A DNA stretch of 64,000 nucleotides from assembly GCF_013978595.1 (NCBI RefSeq), contig NZ_JACDTZ010000001.1:1488001-1552000 (forward strand), in the 5' to 3' direction. Source of the stretch: Corynebacterium haematomassiliense (GTDB lineage: Bacteria > Actinomycetota > Actinomycetes > Mycobacteriales > Mycobacteriaceae). Below the pieces are notes generated by a model. The model had not been told where the DNA came from, did not search any database, and saw only the letters and a program-made list of their open reading frames with translations. A program made the translations under genes and the position numbers. Below are positions 32,854 through 41,056 of the stretch, piece after piece; the stretch's first letter is position 1, and every line of letters begins with the position of its first letter.

Positions 32854-35760
32854 GTGCGGGGGATGCGCGCGCACCTCGCGGGCTGGCTGGTCCTGCTCGT
32901 TGTTGTGCTTGCACAGCCGCCGGGCCAGGTTGCGGCGGACACGAAATTCGACCTGGTTGCCGCCCCGGCGCGGTTTCTGCGCCGCGCGACGCACGCCTAC
33001 ACGGACGAGTTTCCGCTGGGCCAGGTGCAAAACCAGGCGTACGGGTATTTGTTTCCGCAGGGGCCGTTCTTCCTGGCGGGGGATCTGCTGCATGTGCCGG
33101 ATTGGCTGATCCAGCGCGCGTGGTGGTGGCTTCTGCTGGGCTTGGCGTACTCCGGCGCGCTCGTGTTGGCGCGGCGAGTCGGTATCCGCGGCACGTTTCC
33201 GCAGGTCCTCGCGGCGGCGGTGTACGCGCTAAGCCCGCGCATCCTGACCACCCTCACCGCGATTTCCTCGGAGGCGTGGCCGGTGGCGCTCGTGCCGTGG
33301 ACGCTGATCCCGCTGACGCGCCGCAACCCACAGGTGGCGCCGGCGGTGGTGGCGGTGGCGTGCATGGGCGCGGTCAACGCCACCGCCACCATCGCCGCGT
33401 GCCTGCCAGCCTTCGTGCTGCTCATTGCCCGGCGTGCTTATAAAGCCGCCGGCAAGTTCGCCGTCGGGGCGGCGGCGGTGTCGGCGTGGTGGATCGGGCC
33501 GCTGTTGGTGCTGGGGCGCTATTCCCCACCGTTCACGGACTTCATCGAATCCGCCGGCGTGACCACCGCGTGGCTCAACCCTGTGGAGATCCTGCGCGGC
33601 ACCACCAGCTGGACCCCGTTCGTGGACACGGAGCGCGCCGCTGGCCACCTGCTGGTGGCGGAGCCGACGTTCGTCATCGCCACCTGCCTCGTCGCCGCGT
33701 TCGGGCTCGCGGGCTTGGCGCGCCGCGACATGCCGTGGCGCGGGCCGTTGCTTGCGGTGTTCGCGGTGGGGTTCTGGGTGCTCGGCTCGGCGCACATGAG
33801 CACGTCGCTTTACGACGGTGCTCTCGCCCCCTTCCGCAACCTGCACAAATTCGACCCCCTGGTCCATCTGCCGCTCGCGCTCGGCGCCGGGCACCTGGCC
33901 GCGAACGTGAACCGCCCCAAGGCTGTCGGCATCACCCTTGCCGCCGTAGTGGCGGTGGCGCCAGCGTGGTCGCTGCGCCTGCTGCCGGAGGGCACATGGA
34001 ACGAGGTTTCCCAGGACTGGGTCGCCGCGGGCCAGTGGTTGGACGAGCACGCCGCCGGCACCCGCGCGCTAGTGGTTCCTCCGGCGTCTTTTGCGCGGCA
34101 GACGTGGGGGTGGACGCGTGACGAGCCGATCCAGGCGCTGACCCAGGCGCGTTTCGCGTTCCGCGACGCGGTGCCCCTGGTGGATCCGGAGGCGATTCGG
34201 GGGTTAGAGGGGCAGGCGGAGCTCGTCGATAGGCAAGCGCTGCGTTCCATCGGTGTGGGCGCGGTGGTGGTGCGCCGCGACCTGGAGCGCCAACCGCCGA
34301 CACCGAACCTGGGCGAGCCGGATGCGAGCTTCGGCGAGGTGGACATTCACCTGCTGGATCCGCACGCGGACGTGATGGAGTCGGACCGCGAGCCGGTTGC
34401 GGTGGACGGCGGCGGCGAGGTGCTGCCGCTGCTGTGGCGCGAGCTCGGCTACTTCCCGGCACGCCTGACCGGCGGGGATGCCGATATTGTTACAGACACC
34501 CCGGCGCTTGCGGTGCGCAACTACGGCACCATCGACGGCCAGTCCGGCTATCTCGCCGCCGAGTGGGAGGACGGCACGGTGCGCAACCGGGTGAAGGACT
34601 ACCCCTCCGCAGGCTCCCGCACGGCGGTGGCGGCCGACGGCTTCGCCCGCGCGTCGTCCTCGGCCGCGGATGCAGGCGCGTTCGGCGGTCCCGACGCGTC
34701 GAAGTCGCTCACCTCCGCCTTCGACGGCGTAAACGAGACCGCCTGGTGGCCCGCGCCCGGCGACCGCGACGCCTGGATCGAGTTCCAAACCCAGCAGGAG
34801 CACGTCACCATCGCCGCCACCGCGGACACCACCGTCCAGCTGTGCGACGGGCACAGCAACTGCCGCAGCGTCACCCTGGTCAAGGACCAGCCGCGCAGGC
34901 TCACCCGCGGCGACGCCACCATCCTGCAGCTGACCGAACCCGTGGGCATCCGCGAGCTCGACGTGGGCATCCACCGCATCGTCGAGGTGGAAGGCACCGC
35001 GGACCGCTACTTCTTCCAGCGCCACTTCCCCGAGCACACCGTGATCCAGCGCCGCTTCACCACCGCTGAGGACGCCACGTGGCAGCTCAGCGCGCCCGCC
35101 ACCATCGACGGCGAGCGCCGCGTGGGCAGCGTCTCCCTCGAAGCCGGCACCCACGAGCTGTTCACCCGCGCGGACACGGTCATGCTCTCGCGCGCGCCGC
35201 TGCCCAACCTCACCGGCGACCGGCTGATCCTGACCACCCGCGCGTTCAACGACGGGCTCCGCGCCACCCTCGGCGGCACCGAGTTGGAGCCCCTGCGTAT
35301 CGACGCCGGCGCCCAGGCCTTCCGCGTCCCTCCGGGAGCCGACGGCGAGTTCGCGATGCGCTTCGCGGGCGAGGGCGCTTACCGCTATTCCCTGATTTTC
35401 GGCGGGGCGTTCAGCCTGCTCGTGCTCGCACTGTGTTTGTGGGTGCCGTGGCGGCGCGAGGACGGCACCCCGTACGTGCCGAAAGCAGGCGCGAACTGGG
35501 CGCCGACCGTGGCCGTGATCGCCGCGTTCCCGTTCCAGGGCCTGGCGGCGGTGGCCCTCGCGTGGGTGGTGCGCCGCTTCACCGTGTTACCGATGCACCG
35601 CGTCGCGGCCGGAACCATCGCCATCTGCGGGCTGGTGCTGGCGCGCGCGGCGTGGCCGGCGGCGAACTACGCCGGTTCCTCCACTTTCTTGGTCGTGGCC
35701 GGCCTGTTCGCCGTGGCCTGCCTGACCAACCGCGCCCCCGGCACCTCCACCAGCTCGTAG
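32854..35760 (+). CDS. aftD: AftD, alpha-(1->3)-arabinofuranosyltransferase (DUF3367)
   Basis: This 968-residue GT-C membrane enzyme adds arabinofuranose to arabinogalactan/lipoarabinomannan. The first 400 residues hold about ten membrane helices, with the GT-C acidic motif candidate ADTKFDL and TDEFPLGQVQNQAYGYLFP in the first outer loop; a large extracytoplasmic region follows (carbohydrate-binding-like, around residues 580-800), and four helices close the C-terminus. It is much shorter than mycobacterial AftD (about 1,400 residues). The start is GTG 32854; ATG 32863 is possible. Its last 94 nt overlap the convergent acyltransferase gene. Confidence 0.9.
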   Translation: MRGMRAHLAGWLVLLVVVLAQPPGQVAADTKFDLVAAPARFLRRATHAYTDEFPLGQVQNQAYGYLFPQGPFFLAGDLLHVPDWLIQRAWWWLLLGLAYSGALVLARRVGIRGTFPQVLAAAVYALSPRILTTLTAISSEAWPVALVPWTLIPLTRRNPQVAPAVVAVACMGAVNATATIAACLPAFVLLIARRAYKAAGKFAVGAAAVSAWWIGPLLVLGRYSPPFTDFIESAGVTTAWLNPVEILRGTTSWTPFVDTERAAGHLLVAEPTFVIATCLVAAFGLAGLARRDMPWRGPLLAVFAVGFWVLGSAHMSTSLYDGALAPFRNLHKFDPLVHLPLALGAGHLAANVNRPKAVGITLAAVVAVAPAWSLRLLPEGTWNEVSQDWVAAGQWLDEHAAGTRALVVPPASFARQTWGWTRDEPIQALTQARFAFRDAVPLVDPEAIRGLEGQAELVDRQALRSIGVGAVVVRRDLERQPPTPNLGEPDASFGEVDIHLLDPHADVMESDREPVAVDGGGEVLPLLWRELGYFPARLTGGDADIVTDTPALAVRNYGTIDGQSGYLAAEWEDGTVRNRVKDYPSAGSRTAVAADGFARASSSAADAGAFGGPDASKSLTSAFDGVNETAWWPAPGDRDAWIEFQTQQEHVTIAATADTTVQLCDGHSNCRSVTLVKDQPRRLTRGDATILQLTEPVGIRELDVGIHRIVEVEGTADRYFFQRHFPEHTVIQRRFTTAEDATWQLSAPATIDGERRVGSVSLEAGTHELFTRADTVMLSRAPLPNLTGDRLILTTRAFNDGLRATLGGTELEPLRIDAGAQAFRVPPGADGEFAMRFAGEGAYRYSLIFGGAFSLLVLALCLWVPWRREDGTPYVPKAGANWAPTVAVIAAFPFQGLAAVALAWVVRRFTVLPMHRVAAGTIAICGLVLARAAWPAANYAGSSTFLVVAGLFAVACLTNRAPGTSTSS

Positions 35761-36719
35761 GAGATGTACGCCACGGCCGTGCTCGCCAGCGCGGTGGCCG
35801 CGTACACCAGCGCGAACCCGCCCGAAAACATCGGCACCCCCAGCACGGGGAAGACGAAGTACAGCACCGCCATATGCCACAAGAACACCGAGTAGGACCA
35901 GTGGCCCAGGGTGCGCATGACATTCGACGACAGCACCGTGCCGCGCTGCCGCTGCCCCAGCGCGAACGGCGCGACCACCAGCGCCGCGAACACCGCGCCG
36001 AGCAGCACCCGCACGTTGAACTCGGCCGGCGAGGGGTGTGCCAGCCCTCGCGGGCCCAGCACCCCGCCGACCCACGCCACCGGCAGCGCCAGCGCCGCAA
36101 CCGGCCAGCGCGGGCCGGTGTAGCGCACGCCGGCGCGCTCCAGCTCCGCCAGCACAAGCCCCACCGCGAACCAGGGGACGTACGACGGCGGCCAGATCTG
36201 CATGTTCACCACCGCCGGATCCGTCACACCCGACACCGCCCACGGCCACGCCAGGCCCAGCACCACGGCCCCCGCCAGCGCCGCGTGCCGCCCCCACGAC
36301 CCGAGGCGCAAATACAGCGGCAGGACCAGGTAGAAGGCGGCTTCGACGCATAACGACCACATCTGCGTGAGCCCGTCGATAAGCGAATGCGGCACGTAAA
36401 TCTGCGCAAGCAGCACATTCGCCGCGACCTGGCCCCACGTCACCCCCGCGAGCGGCGGTAGCGCGAGCAGCACCACCACCACGCACACAAGATACGCGGG
36501 TGCAAGGCGCGCCACCCGCCGCCCGTAGTAGCCCTCACGGAGACCGCCGCGCGCCAGGAGGAACGCCGAAAGCGCAAAGAAGACGGCCACGAAGTAGTCG
36601 AAGCGCTCCAGCATCGCGGAGCCGGTGGCGGTCTGGAAGGCGACGTGCGTGGCCACGATGCCGTAGGCGGCCACGGCGCGCAGGCCGTCGAGCTCGGGCA
36701 AAATGGCGGGTCTGTTCAC
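35667..36719 (-). CDS. tmaT: Acyltransferase 3 family protein, probable TmaT (trehalose monomycolate acetyltransferase)
   Basis: This 350-residue membrane acyltransferase has about ten helices and the OafA-type N-terminus LPELDGLRAVAAYGIVATHV with the catalytic His, then FFALSAFLLARGG. In Corynebacterineae the family member beside aftD and a DUF3068 gene (Rv0228, NCgl2759) acetylates trehalose monomycolate before MmpL export. The neighbours here are the same, so that role is inferred. The gene runs against aftD and overlaps its 3' coding end by 94 nt; the last 30 codons (Lys/Pro/Ala-rich) are coded antisense to AftD's final helix. Confidence 0.82.
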   Translation of the reverse strand: MNRPAILPELDGLRAVAAYGIVATHVAFQTATGSAMLERFDYFVAVFFALSAFLLARGGLREGYYGRRVARLAPAYLVCVVVVLLALPPLAGVTWGQVAANVLLAQIYVPHSLIDGLTQMWSLCVEAAFYLVLPLYLRLGSWGRHAALAGAVVLGLAWPWAVSGVTDPAVVNMQIWPPSYVPWFAVGLVLAELERAGVRYTGPRWPVAALALPVAWVGGVLGPRGLAHPSPAEFNVRVLLGAVFAALVVAPFALGQRQRGTVLSSNVMRTLGHWSYSVFLWHMAVLYFVFPVLGVPMFSGGFALVYAATALASTAVAYISYELVEVPGARLVRQATANRPATTKKVEEPA

Positions 36720-36756
36720 GATGGCGCAAGTCTAGCCACCCGGTAGGGTGACACGG

Positions 36757-37410
36757 GTGAACCTGCGACGCCGACTTGCCGCCTGCCTAGGCATCATCGT
36801 CGTGTGCGGCGCGCTCAACCTCGCCTCCCCCATCGTGATTGCGCAGCAGCGCACCCTGGATCCGGGCGAGTACACCATGCTTTTCGACGGCACTTCGCCC
36901 CGCACCCGCACCATCGAGCTCACCAAGGCCCCGAAGAGCCTGGACGCGGTAGTCACGCTGGACGGCGAAGAGGTGGACGCGTTTCCCATCGACCCCTCCA
37001 CCGCCTTCCCCGCGAAGGAGCGCGCCGGGCTGGGGCCGCTATTGCCCTACCGCCCGGAGCGGCGCACCTACCCGATGTTCGACTCCACCTCCGGCGACGA
37101 TGTCGGGCTGGACTACCTGGGCCCCGGTTCGGTGCGGGGGCTGGACACGTACAAGTACTCGGCGGCGCTTTCGGACGGCTGCGTGCGCACCGTGGACGCA
37201 GAGCGGCGCACCGGCCGCATTGTTGACGAGGTGTGGGACTGCGGCGCCGACCAGTGGGTGCTGGCCGAGGAGACCAAGGCGGCGCAGGTGTCGGCGGCGG
37301 GGCGCGACGTGGCGTGGCTGCGGGGGCTGCAGGTGATGTCGGTGGTCACCCGCGTCGTCGCCGCGGCGGCGTTTGTGGCGGGCCTGGTGATGTATGCGCG
37401 CCGCCGTTAG
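36757..37410 (+). CDS. DUF3068 family envelope protein (Rv0227c-like)
   Basis: This 217-residue protein has an N-terminal membrane helix, an extracytoplasmic beta-rich domain (residues 30-190) with two Cys (SDGCVRTV and VWDCGADQW) that could pair, and a C-terminal helix ending in RRR. It belongs to the DUF3068 (PorA-like naming) family kept next to the acyltransferase in mycobacteria. TAGGGT at 36744-36749 ends 7 nt before the GTG, so a leaderless GTG start is chosen over the ATG three codons upstream. It overlaps the next gene by 17 nt. Confidence 0.82.
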   Translation: MNLRRRLAACLGIIVVCGALNLASPIVIAQQRTLDPGEYTMLFDGTSPRTRTIELTKAPKSLDAVVTLDGEEVDAFPIDPSTAFPAKERAGLGPLLPYRPERRTYPMFDSTSGDDVGLDYLGPGSVRGLDTYKYSAALSDGCVRTVDAERRTGRIVDEVWDCGADQWVLAEETKAAQVSAAGRDVAWLRGLQVMSVVTRVVAAAAFVAGLVMYARRR

Positions 37411-38779
37411 CCGCTGGTGGGCGCCCGCGTACGGCGCGCTACTGGTGTTGTCGCTGACCTGGCCGTTTCTTATGCCCGGCGAGGCGTTCGCGCTGCGCGA
37501 CATGATGGTGTTCGATGCTATGGCGCTCACCCGGGCGTCGCTCGGCTGGGGCGATCTGGCCGCGCGCAATGTGCCACAGGACGCGCTGTTGGGGATCCTG
37601 CCGTGGCCGGTGGCGTTCGTGCGGGTGTTCATGGTCGCCGCCGCGGGGTGCGCGGCGTGGGCGGGGTACCGGTTCGGCCGCTCCCCGTTCGGGCGGGCGG
37701 CGGCGATGGCGGTGGCGGTGTGGAACCCGTTCGTGGTGGAGCGGCTGCTGCAGGGCCAGTGGTCGCTGGCCGCGGCGGCGTGGCTGCTGCCGCTGGTGGC
37801 GTTGGGACTTGTTCCGGCATCAGGCCTGGCGCACTGGTTGGCGTCGCTGACCCCCACCGGCGCGCTAGCGGCGGCGTGTTTTTCGCGCGGGTGGCGCGGA
37901 GTTGCGGTCAGCGTGTGCACCTGCCTGCCGTGGGTGGTGGCGGGCGTGTTTGCCGGCACACCCGGCACGTCCTCGGCCGCGTCCGCCGCGGCGTTCGCCC
38001 CGCGCGCGGAGGCCTACGCCGGCACCCTCGGCTCCTTGCTGGGCCTGGGCGGGATCTGGAACGGGCAGGCGGTGCCGGCCTCCCGCGAGCTCGGGTTCGC
38101 GCTGTTCGGGGTGGCGCTTTGTGCCCTGCTCGCTTTGGCGTGGCACGAGGTGCCCCGCCGTTTTCTACTGTTGGCGGCGCTGGGCTTCGCGGTGGCGTTG
38201 GCCTCCTGGGCCGGCCTGACCACGCCGGTCATCCAGCACCTCCCGGGCGGCGGCCTGCTCCGCGACGGCCAAAAGTGGCTCATCCTCGCCATCCCCGCCT
38301 TCGTCGCCGCCGCCGGCGCGCTCGAGCCCCGGCGCGCGCTCGCCGCCGCCGCGTTCGCTCTGCTGCAGGTCCCGGACGCGCCGGTCGCCCTCGCGGCGCT
38401 GACCCCCACCTCCGTCGAGGTCCCCGCTGTCGACCACCGCGGCCGCGACGTCCTCTTCGAATCCCGCCCCGCGCTTGTGCCTATCGACGGCCATCCGGTC
38501 GTCGACCCCGCCCCCAAAGCCATGAACGTCGTCGAATCTGGCGCGCTGACGGTGGACGGGGTGGCGGTGGACCCGCCGTCGCTGCGGTGGACGGCGGCGC
38601 AGGCTGCCTTGAACGACCAGGAACGCCTGCGCGAGCTGGGCGTCGGTGTGGTGGTGCGCGGCGACGGTTCCGTGGCCGAGACTGGTGAGCCCGCGCGCCC
38701 GCTACCGCCTGCCGGGATCGCGTTGTTCGCTCTGTGGTGCATGGTACCATTGCTACAGTGTGTCCGAAATCACACGTGA
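37394..38779 (+). CDS. Polytopic membrane protein (Rv0226c-like, possible GT-C fold)
   Basis: This 461-residue protein has about ten hydrophobic helices. The first outer loop holds FALRDMMVFDAMALTRASLGWGD, an acidic pattern in the place where GT-C glycosyltransferases keep their catalytic Asp, and FGRSPFGRAAAMAVAVWNPFVVERLLQGQW resembles AftD-like enzymes. Synteny with Rv0226c (between Rv0225 and Rv0227c) supports an envelope role. Substrate unknown. Its start overlaps the DUF3068 gene by 17 nt. A GlxR-like site straddles its stop region. Confidence 0.78.
   Translation: MRAAVSRWWAPAYGALLVLSLTWPFLMPGEAFALRDMMVFDAMALTRASLGWGDLAARNVPQDALLGILPWPVAFVRVFMVAAAGCAAWAGYRFGRSPFGRAAAMAVAVWNPFVVERLLQGQWSLAAAAWLLPLVALGLVPASGLAHWLASLTPTGALAAACFSRGWRGVAVSVCTCLPWVVAGVFAGTPGTSSAASAAAFAPRAEAYAGTLGSLLGLGGIWNGQAVPASRELGFALFGVALCALLALAWHEVPRRFLLLAALGFAVALASWAGLTTPVIQHLPGGGLLRDGQKWLILAIPAFVAAAGALEPRRALAAAAFALLQVPDAPVALAALTPTSVEVPAVDHRGRDVLFESRPALVPIDGHPVVDPAPKAMNVVESGALTVDGVAVDPPSLRWTAAQAALNDQERLRELGVGVVVRGDGSVAETGEPARPLPPAGIALFALWCMVPLLQCVRNHT
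38759..38774. promoter_or_regulatory. GlxR (cAMP/CRP-family) binding-site candidate
   Basis: TGTGT-CCGAAA-TCACA matches the GlxR consensus TGTGA-N6-TCACA at 9 of 10 positions. It lies over the last codons of the membrane protein gene and about 100 nt upstream of the promoter of the 78-residue protein gene, a plausible activator position. Confidence 0.45.
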
Positions 38780-38814
38780 GCGCACCGAACCCCCTCACCA
38801 GCACATTTCTAAAA

Positions 38815-38837
38815 ATTAGTTGGCCCGACCAATTAAT
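38815..38837. promoter_or_regulatory. Inverted repeat ATTAGTTGG/CCAATTAAT
   Basis: Two 9-bp arms (one mismatch) separated by 5 nt lie in an AT-rich stretch 165-143 nt upstream of the 38980 gene. Binding protein unknown. Confidence 0.35.
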
Positions 38838-38861
38838 GACGACTTCCAATCATTGACCCTC

Positions 38862-38896
38862 TTGCATCGTTCACTTTTCGTCGCTTAAAGTGAACG
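38862..38896 (+). promoter_or_regulatory. Promoter of the 38980 gene overlapped by a 10-bp inverted repeat
   Basis: TTGCAT (38862-38867) and TAAAGT (38886-38891) are spaced by 18 nt, giving a plausible -35/-10 pair. The perfect 10-bp repeat CGTTCACTTT (38868-38877) and AAAGTGAACG (38887-38896) covers the spacer and the -10 box, the usual place for a repressor. A further repeat GGTTACG-N6-CGTAACC at 38911-38930 would lie in the 5' leader. Confidence 0.5.
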
Positions 38897-38979
38897 CCAA
38901 GTTAACAACAGGTTACGTACATGCGTAACCCTGAGCCTAGAAAAGGAGCAGATACCGCTTCTGCAAGGAGGAACACAAC

Positions 38980-39216
38980 ATGGCTAACACAATTGACTTC
39001 AGCATCATCCGCGAGCGCGCACTGCGCAACATCCGCGAGGACCTGCTCGCCGAGTACGCCGGCAAGTTCGACGCACTCGAGATCAACGACGCGTTCGATG
39101 CTGTCCTGCGCACCCACCGCAACTCCGCTGTGATCGAGGACTTCATCCCGGTCCTCGTCGAGGCCGAGATGCGCGACCGTCTCCGCGACGGCGAGCTGTT
39201 CCCCTCCGCGGCGTAA
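38980..39216 (+). CDS. Small helical protein (three-helix-bundle type), unknown function
   Basis: This 78-residue protein is all-helical in character, with FSIIRERALRNIREDLLAEY, NDAFDAVLRTH and VLVEAEMRDRLRDGEL, and resembles the actinobacterial three-helix-bundle dimerisation proteins. It has no membrane segment or cysteine. AAGGAGG lies 9 nt before the ATG, a strong ribosome site, and a strong terminator follows at once, so it is a monocistronic, well-expressed gene. The 200-nt upstream region holds four palindromes, unusual for such a small gene and suggesting tight control. Confidence 0.85.
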   Translation: MANTIDFSIIRERALRNIREDLLAEYAGKFDALEINDAFDAVLRTHRNSAVIEDFIPVLVEAEMRDRLRDGELFPSAA

Positions 39217-39230
39217 ACCCGCACAACCCC

Positions 39231-39265
39231 AACGCCCAGCCCTTCCCAGCGGCTGGGCGTTTTGC
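39231..39265 (+). terminator. Rho-independent terminator after the 78-residue protein gene
   Basis: AACGCCCAGCC (39231-39241) pairs with GGCTGGGCGTT (39251-39261), an 11-bp stem with a 9-nt loop; the stem ends in a short T-run (TTTT at 39260-39263). Confidence 0.85.
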
Positions 39266-39552
39266 TATGTTAGATCGAAACTGTCGGTAGCGGAAAGCTC
39301 GCCGGCACCCAGCGAACGTCAACCCCACGCGTCCGGGGAAAAGGGCGCACTCATGGCGCCTTGTGGCCGTATCAGGGCTGAAGCGGTTCGATTCCGCTCA
39401 CACGCACAACGCATGCGGCCTGCACGACGCACACGGGCACGACCCCCACCACAGGGTTGCACCGAGCACGCATTACTACCGCGACGTTGGGGGTGCCCCG
39501 GGCGGATCCGCGAGGGTTGGGAACGGGGACAGAAACGTACAAGGAGGCACTC
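39266..39552 (+). other. Long structured 5' region of the DIP1984-family gene
   Basis: TATGTT at 39266-39271 is the best -10 box, giving a leader of about 275 nt before the ATG at 39553. It contains a hairpin with arms GGCGC/GCGCC around the 7-nt loop ACTCATG (39344-39360), a tRNA T-arm look-alike AGCGG-TTCGATT-CCGCT (39382-39398), and a C-run/G-run pair CCCCCA/TGGGGG further on. GCACTCATG in the first loop is repeated exactly at the true start codon. No convincing protein or complete tRNA is present. Confidence 0.4.
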
Positions 39553-40005
39553 ATGCTGCTCGCAGAGGCACTGGCGCGACGCGCCGAGGCGCAAGACCGC
39601 CTGAACAAACTGCAGGACCGCCTGGTCCAGGGCGCGATGATCCAGGAGGGCGACACGCCCGTCGAGGACCCGGCAGCCATGCTCGAGGAGGCCGCCGCGC
39701 TGCTGCAGGAAATTGAGACGCTGGTGCGCCGCATCAACCACACCAACGCGCAGACCGCCTTCGAGGGCGCCACGCTCACCGACGCCATCGCGCGCCGCGA
39801 CGCGCTGCTGCGCTCCCGCCGCCTCTACGCCGCCGTCGCCGACGCTGGCACCATGACCGGCTCCCGCTATTCCCGCTCCGAGGTCCGCTTCGTCCCCGCC
39901 GTGGACGTGAAAGCCCTGCGCGACATGGCCGACAGCGCCGCGAAGGCCTACCGCGAGCTGGATACGAAGATCCAGCAGCTCAACTGGACGACTGAGCTAA
40001 TTTAG
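39553..40005 (+). CDS. DIP1984 family protein
   Basis: This 150-residue, mostly helical protein fits the DIP1984 family: MLLAEALARRAEAQDRLNKL at the start, VQEGDTP-like MIQEGDTPVEDP, and LVRRINHTNAQT near residue 65. The family has been labelled septicolysin-like, but its function is not established to my knowledge. AAGGAGG stands 6 nt before the ATG, which fixes the start; a longer in-frame ORF from 39457 runs through the structured leader and is rejected. The last 26 nt overlap the convergent glycosyltransferase gene. Confidence 0.88.
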   Translation: MLLAEALARRAEAQDRLNKLQDRLVQGAMIQEGDTPVEDPAAMLEEAAALLQEIETLVRRINHTNAQTAFEGATLTDAIARRDALLRSRRLYAAVADAGTMTGSRYSRSEVRFVPAVDVKALRDMADSAAKAYRELDTKIQQLNWTTELI

Positions 40006-41056
40006 GGGCTCCAATAATCGTCGCGAACCTCCGGCCGGTCTCCTCCCAGGAGAACCGCGCCGCCCACTTTCGCGCCGCAGGAGCCATTGCCTCTCGACGC
40101 CCCAAGGTCTCCCCCACAACCTGCCCAAACTCCTCCCCGGGTTGCACTAGCCGACCAGTCTCGCCGTCGCGGATCGAGTCGGCCACCCCACCTGCGGACG
40201 CGTACGCCACGGTGGGCACCCCGTGCTGCGCCGCCTCGATCACCGCGATCCCCCAGCCCTCCTTGCGCGACGGCAGCAGGTGCACCGCGGCCCGCTCAAG
40301 CAGCGCGTGCTTGTAAGCCTCGGAGACGTGCCCGTGGAAGACCACCTTGTCGCCGTGCGGGGCGGCGTACTCGCGCAGCTGGTCCTCCCACCAGCCGGAA
40401 CCGACCACATCCAGGACGGCGCCATCCATCCCCGCCACCGCGTCGATCGCCTCCTCGATGCGCTTGTGCGGCACCAGGCGGGAGAGGGTGACCAGGTGCA
40501 ACCTTTGGTCGTCGTGAAGCACAGGCGTGTGCGCCGGCACCGGGTCGACGCCGTTTTCCACGATCTCAATGTCCTCCTCACGCACCCCAAGCGCCACCAG
40601 GTCGCGCTTCGAGGCTTGCGACACTGTCACGTACTGCGCGCCCCGGTACACCCTCGGCGCCACTTTCGACTCCAAGAACCACCCCAGGCGGCGGATCAGC
40701 GGGCCCGCCACCGGCCACTGCTCCTTGTGGCAGTGATGCGTCAGCAGCACCACCGGCCGTCGCGTGAACAGCCTGGCGAAGAACGGAATGCCGTTTTGCG
40801 TGTCCACCACCACGTCCGGCCGGTTGCGCCAGATCGACAGCGGCGCCGCCAGATACACGCCGAACTTCCCGCCGGCGCGCTCGTAGCGCACCCCGCCTCG
40901 CCGCGAGCGCCGCGGCGCGTCCGTGTGTGTTGAGGTGCGGTAAATCACCTCGTGGCCCTGCGACGCCAGGTACTCCCCGACGCGCTCGAGATAGCGCTCG
41001 GACCCGCCGCCTTGCGGGTGGGTGGAGTCGCGCCAGCACAGAAGCAGTATTTTCAT
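39980..41056 (-). CDS. Family 4 glycosyltransferase (Rv0225-like)
   Basis: This 358-residue GT-B enzyme has the acceptor-side motif HPQGGGSERYLERVGEYLA near residue 13, VSQASKRDLVALG near 150, the donor-binding VTLSRLVPHKRIEEAI near 195, and the EX7E-type region SRKEGWGIAVIEAAQHGVP near 270. It probably transfers a sugar from GDP- or UDP-sugar to an envelope lipid. Its ATG overlaps the stop of the PIN toxin gene (ATGA), so it is translated with the toxin-antitoxin pair. Synteny with Rv0225 is with the methyltransferase Rv0224c on the far side. Confidence 0.9.
   Translation of the reverse strand: MKILLLCWRDSTHPQGGGSERYLERVGEYLASQGHEVIYRTSTHTDAPRRSRRGGVRYERAGGKFGVYLAAPLSIWRNRPDVVVDTQNGIPFFARLFTRRPVVLLTHHCHKEQWPVAGPLIRRLGWFLESKVAPRVYRGAQYVTVSQASKRDLVALGVREEDIEIVENGVDPVPAHTPVLHDDQRLHLVTLSRLVPHKRIEEAIDAVAGMDGAVLDVVGSGWWEDQLREYAAPHGDKVVFHGHVSEAYKHALLERAAVHLLPSRKEGWGIAVIEAAQHGVPTVAYASAGGVADSIRDGETGRLVQPGEEFGQVVGETLGRREAMAPAARKWAARFSWEETGRRFATIIGAPKLAQSSS

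Noticed and set aside
32594..32914. Minus-strand 106-codon frame opposite the DUF2613 gene
   Set aside because: The DUF2613 gene has a leaderless promoter and a membrane helix; the opposite frame is Pro/Arg-rich noise.
39334..39406. Possible tRNA around the T-arm look-alike at 39382
   Set aside because: No acceptor stem pairs with CACACGC and the anticodon arm would have a 9-nt loop without U33. Kept only as a structural oddity of the leader.
39353..39604. 83-codon frame starting at the ATG in the leader hairpin
   Set aside because: Arg/Pro-rich, overlaps the DIP1984 gene in another frame, and lacks a ribosome site.
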